Origin: Rhizopus sp. PT2906
Taxonomy: Eukaryota; Mucoromycota; Mucoromycetes; Mucorales; Rhizopodaceae
Assembly: GCA_025529335.1 (NCBI GenBank)
Contig: JAMYHX010000078.1
Coordinates: 1 to 64,000 of the forward strand
DNA: 64,000 nt
Direction: 5' to 3'
Part shown: in pieces, positions 59,940 through 64,000 of the stretch
Layout: each line of letters begins with the position of its first letter
Numbering within the stretch: the first letter of the stretch is position 1
Position numbers and translations under genes: made by a program
The notes under the pieces: generated by a model
The model's database searches: none
Told to the model about the DNA's origin: nothing
What the model saw: the letters and a program-made list of their open reading frames with translations, nothing else

Positions 59940-62265
59940 ATGGGAAATCATAAGCATAAAAAAGAAAAATCGTCTAAAAAGGAGCATAAAGAAAGCAGCA
60001 GAGAACATAAAAAACATAAAAAGAGTAGCAGACAAAAGGACGATGAGATCGATTATTCAGATCCTTCATTATGGGTCGAAGCAGAAGATAACACTGAAAT
60101 GACTCCAGCAGAGTATCTAAGAAATCAACAACAAAATACTGATGCGAAGAATAATCTATCACAAGAGACTATGGAACAACCCATGCAAGAAAATGCTAGA
60201 CACGGTTGGATGCTTGACAGTGGATTCGATTTTGGATCTTTAGGTACAGCCAGGCAGAAAGAGGAAGACAAGTCAAAGCCAAATCCCGATGAAGTAAGAA
60301 AGCTTCAAGATAAAAAAAAAAAAGACTTTAACTTGCTATTTCTTAGCCCAAGATCAGTTCACGCGAACTTAACCGACATTTAGTGCAGGGCCTTAGCACT
60401 GACGAGATTCCACAACAAAAGCCTTCGATAAGGTTTGGTGATGCTGGATCGAATTGGAGAATGATGAAGCTAAAACGAACAAAAGAACAGGCAGAGGATG
60501 AAGGTAGACCGCTTTGGGAAGTAGGCATCGAGAGATACGGTTCTGCTGAGAAATTTCAAGAAGCATTGGACGAAAGAGAGTATTTAGACAATCGAAAGAG
60601 ATCTCGAACGGATGACAGACAGAGGAATTATGATGATCGCCGTAGAGACAGACGCGATAACAACAAACGCAGCAGTCCCGACGATAGACGAAAAGAACAG
60701 CACGAACAAAGTGATGATGGTGGACGTAGATTTATGTTTACCAATAATAATCCCATACAAAGAACGTTTAGACGTCCTGAACCTCCTAAACGTCAGCGTT
60801 CACCAACACCTGAGCCCGAGAGACGTCAGCCTGAGCCAAAACAAGAGCCAGAACCAGCCAATACGCAAACACCAGTGCCCACTCCTCCTATCTATTCAAT
60901 GCCAAGTGTTCAGCAAGTATCAAGTGTACAGCCTCTAACACGAGATCAGCTCAATAAACTGAACGCTAAACTAGTAAAAGCACGATTAATAGGCGCTGAC
61001 AATGTCGCAGAACTAGAAAAGGAGTATGAGGAGGAGCTACAGAGATTCGAACAGGCTCAGAAAGGTGTTACAGTCCTACCTACCTTTGACAGTCAAGGCC
61101 GCTTACATGATTATGCACTCAATCAAAAGAGTCAGCAGCCTGAAGAATTGAAGGGAAAAAAGAAATATGAAGGAACACATGATAGAGTAACAGGTGAACG
61201 CATTCGATATGGGACAGCAGACGATACACTTTCCTTGGTTGAAATGGTTCGACAAGAAAAGGCAGGTGGTAGAAGCTTTGATATGGACATGGAATTCGCT
61301 AATCGCATCGTAAGCGATGCTTCATTTGAGGTAAGATAGATTCATATTTGGGTCCTATGCCAAATTTAACAATACAATAAGAACAATTTAGATTATATGG
61401 ATGAGAAGGCAGATATTATTGCTTCAAAGAAAGGTCAAACGGAAGAACAAAAGATGAAAAGGGCCATAACGGGTAAGATGGAGATTAACTGGGATGTATG
61501 AGCTAACATTATTACAGACTATAAACGTACTCAAGACGCATTGGAACGCTGTAGATTTTGCTATCATGATGATAAGCCTCCTCAGCTTGCCATGGTTTCT
61601 CTTGCTGCAACATGCTATCTTGCTTTACCAAATGTCCATGAACTTACACCAGGCCATTGTATGATTGTACCTCTTCAACATGTGACCAGTATGCTCGAGT
61701 GTGATGATGATGTGTGGACTGAAGTGAGAGTAAGTATTATATGAAAACAAAAGAGGGGGATTTCATAGCTGAATGGTTGTTATTATAGAATTTCCAAAAG
61801 TGCTTAATGAAAATGTTCCATGAACAAAACCGAGGAACGATATTTATGGAAACAGTAGTCAACCTTCGATCACATAGACATACGGTTATTGAAGCCATAC
61901 CAGTGCCTTATGATGTCTATGATGATGCGCCTGCTTACTTTAGAGAAGCCATCATGTCGTCGGAGGAAGAGTGGTCACAACATAAAAAATTAATTGATAC
62001 AACCGAACGAGGGTTTCGCCGCTCGATGGTGAAGAACTTGCCTTATTTCCATGTCTGGTTTGGTCTCGATAAAGGATATGGGCATGTTATTGAAAATACG
62101 AGTAATTTTCCTTACTGGTTTGGTAAAGAAGTGATTGCTGGTATGATGGATATTGGGCCAGAACTATGGCGTCGACCTAAATTCTACGATTACAGCGTAA
62201 ACCCTCATCGACAGGAAGAGTTTTTGAAATCTTGGGAAAAATGGGATTGGACATCAGCCTTGTAA
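59940..62265 (+). CDS. CWF19: CWF19-like spliceosome-associated protein
   Basis: Exons 59940..60293, 60347..61330, 61382..61472, 61518..61729 and 61789..62265, 705 aa. The acceptor at 61381 (ATAAG) is chosen over TTTAG ten bases on, because only it keeps frame (NNLDYMDEKADIIASKKG). The N-terminus is Lys/Ser/His-rich; the middle is Arg/Asp- and Pro-rich. The C-terminus carries the two CwfJ domains: CRFCYHDDKPPQLAMVSLA, LPNVHELTPGHCMIVPLQHV (HIT-like), RGTIFMETVVNLRSHRHTVI, then LPYFHVWFGLDKGYGHVIEN and FGKEVIAGMMD. Cwf19 family proteins join the late spliceosome or intron-lariat spliceosome; Drn1 binds the lariat debranching enzyme. Confidence 0.94.
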
Positions 62266-62767
62266 ATGAATAAACCTTCTTAATCCTGATTTTCGTTTTC
62301 ATTTATATTTTTATATTAAATCTTCATCGCCTGTCCACACTTGTTGATCCCTTGTTCAGTGACGGATCCAAGCTCTAGCTAAACGACGTTAAAGTCCTAA
62401 TCAATCGCAGATTCAATCGTATTTTCTGTTCCTAAATATGATCGCACAACTTGTGGTCTTTTCATCTGCATTTGTTTTAACTTTGAAAGCAGTAATAAAT
62501 GAATATATCAAGGAAATAGAATCATGTAATTTTAATAGAGACTCAAAGAAAAGAAAAAGCAAGAATAAAAATAAAAAACAAATGATATCAATTCAAATAA
62601 TGAACAAGTTTTTGAAGAGGCTTGCCTACAAGCAAATACATCTCGGTCATGTGTGTGCACGACTCCAAAAAAATCCCAGTTTACTATTAATAATGATCTG
62701 AATTATGTTGAATAATTTACATTTCTTTGTTTTATTAAGGACGACTTGACATGAAAAGACTGTACAG
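62266..62767. other. Intergenic region between two convergent genes
   Basis: 502 bp separating the CWF19 and deacetylase stops. On the minus strand about 62320-62390 reads RRLARAWIRH, a stop, then TRDQQVWTGDEDLI and a stop, possibly the relic of a gene end. The 87-codon plus frame at 62438-62701 is Lys/Asn-rich and not convincing. Confidence 0.35.
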
Positions 62768-64000
62768 TTATAATTCAACTTCTTCACCAGCAATAAACAC
62801 ACGCTTCACTTGGATATCATCGTTGGAGTCATCTAGAAATACAATGTCGGCATCAGCGCCAACGTTCAGGGTACCTTTTTGATTATCAATGCCCAGCATA
62901 CGAGCAGGATGAAGTGTAGCAGCTTCTACAGCCTCTACTATGCTACAGTTTGTGAATTTTTTAAAGTTTCGAATGCACTGGTCAATGGTAATTGTGCTAC
63001 CAGCCAAAGTTCTGGTACCCTTGATATAGGCTCCACCCTTCTCATCTACTTCAACTTCACTACCTCCGAGGATATAGACGCCCTTGGGAAGACCCATGGC
63101 TGACAGTGTATCTGTAACCAATACAGCACCTGTAGGATGAGAATAATAAGCAATACGGATAGAGTTTGGATGGACGTGAACACCATCGCAGATAAGACCG
63201 TAGAAAGGACGAGGATCAGGTTGTTGTCTGTCAGGAGATGTTCCAGATGCTTCAGGATGGCGAGAGCTAGTGGCAGGAATGGGTAAGTCAGCTGCACCTA
63301 ATACACCGATCAGACCAGGATCACGATGATGAAACTAGAAACACACGGTGAGCTTACTTTGATAGTAACCATTTTACTACTTACTGCCTGCATTGCATTA
63401 AACAAATGGGTGATACTGCTGGCGCCTTTAGTTACCGCTTCTTCCGCTTGGGCAATCTTACAAGCAGAGTGTCCCATGGAAACGACAATGTTTCTTTTCA
63501 CCAAGTCAGGAATTGCATTACAGATACCTTCAATCTCTGGAGCTAAGGTAATTATTCTGACTGCATCACTTCCTTTCTTGAGCTGAGATCCATAGGCTTC
63601 ATCAAGGTCTTCAATTCCACGTTTGGCATCTTTAAAGACTCCAGGATTATGTGCGCCCTTTTTTTCATAAGATATAAATGGACCTTCGACATGAGCGCCA
63701 AGAATAGTTGCACCTGCAGAGGCACTTCCAGGACGATTGTTAAGTAAAGGCAGGACCTTTAAAAAAAGAGTTTTTAGAGACTGATGTAAAGAATGACGTC
63801 AATAGTTACCTTTTCATATACTTCAGGACATGAACTAACCACAGTAGGACAAAAAGCAGTACAACCAAACTTCAAAAGTCCTTTAGCCACTTTACTAATA
63901 TTTTGTTCTATCACTTCAACAGGTTCATCATGGTCAGCAAAGTCTATTCCATAAGCACCATTGATTTGGGTATCAATAAATCCTGGTACGACAAGTAAGC
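62768..64000 (-). CDS. N-acetylglucosamine-6-phosphate deacetylase (5' partial)
   Basis: Visible exons 62768..63334, 63385..63756 and 63810..>64000; the N-terminus is beyond the window. Amidohydrolase features of NagA/AMDHD2: VVPGFIDTQINGAYGIDF near the visible start, GAHVEGPFISYEKKGAHNPG (metal Glu), VSMGHSAC and SITHLFNAMQAFHHRDPG (metal His residues, the second formed across the intron), LICDGVHVHP, and AVLVTDTLSAMGLPKG (catalytic Asp). The C-terminus is EAATLHPARMLGID...KGTLNVGADADIVFLD. It deacetylates GlcNAc-6-P to glucosamine-6-P in chitin and amino-sugar catabolism. All seen catalytic residues are intact. Confidence 0.95.

Noticed and set aside
61382..61400. TTTAG acceptor at 61391 for CWF19 exon 3
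   Set aside because: It shifts the frame to an early stop; the ATAAG acceptor at 61381 preserves the conserved DYMDEKAD segment.
30350..64000. Chitin deacetylase and GlcNAc-6-P deacetylase considered as a chitin gene cluster
   Set aside because: They are more than 30 kb apart with unrelated genes between, so no cluster is supported.

Overview
This 64 kb window is nuclear DNA from an AT-rich, intron-dense fungus, most likely a mucoralean (Mucoromycota). The evidence is: many introns of about 45-65 nt with GTAAGN donors and TATAG/TTTAG acceptors; a GPI-type chitin deacetylase, a septin, PCL-type cyclin, Ssd1-like and Tad1 genes of fungal type; a hybrid histidine kinase; and remnants of LINE, Tc1-like and nuclease-like families that resemble those scattered through mucoralean genomes. 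The family comparisons are from memory; no database search was possible. Exon boundaries were set by hand from splice consensus and from phase. For every multi-exon gene reported complete, the summed coding length is divisible by three.

Layout. 1-9.0 kb is a compact block: LRR protein (5' partial), a small acidic protein, an ASCC2-like CUE protein, ARPC3, a SET-domain protein, a zinc-ribbon/acidic protein, PET100 and CTK3. 9.0-16.4 kb is mostly gene-poor but holds a candidate small spliced membrane-protein gene and an anillin/Bud4-type C2 gene. 16.4-26.7 kb carries a hybrid histidine kinase, a minimal ArfGAP, an Ssd1-like RNB protein with an altered catalytic motif, TAD1 and a PCL-type cyclin. 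26.7-30.3 kb is a desert with decayed coding fragments. 30.3-37.9 kb has the chitin deacetylase, a LINE reverse-transcriptase fragment, a flavin oxidoreductase, a septin and an 81-codon orphan. 38-40.4 kb is repeat debris including a broken nuclease-like gene. 40.4-42.5 kb has a 2-hydroxyacid dehydrogenase and the mitochondrial rRNA methyltransferase MRM2. 42.5-48.3 kb is a long AT-rich gap with a Tc1-like transposase pseudogene and a tRNA-Asn(GTT). 48.3-54.1 kb has a secreted orphan protein and a Caf120/Skg3-type PH protein. 54.1-55.8 kb holds a perfect 37-bp inverted repeat and dispersed repeats. 55.8-64 kb is compact again: SND1 (Tudor-SN), NOSIP, CWF19 and the 3' part of a GlcNAc-6-phosphate deacetylase.

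There is no operon-like pathway. Several genes concern RNA processing or fate (CTK3, TAD1, Ssd1-like, MRM2, Caf120-like, SND1, NOSIP, CWF19), morphogenesis (ARPC3, septin, anillin-like, ArfGAP) and chitin metabolism (chitin deacetylase, NagA-like), but they are dispersed. Gene packing is extremely tight in the housekeeping blocks: two convergent genes overlap at their stop codons, another convergent pair is 8 bp apart, and two divergent pairs share promoters of about 60-100 bp. These blocks alternate with repeat-filled deserts. I saw no clear multi-gene novel system. The best leads are orphan genes, the inverted repeat, the nonsense-only transposase relic and the altered Ssd1 site.
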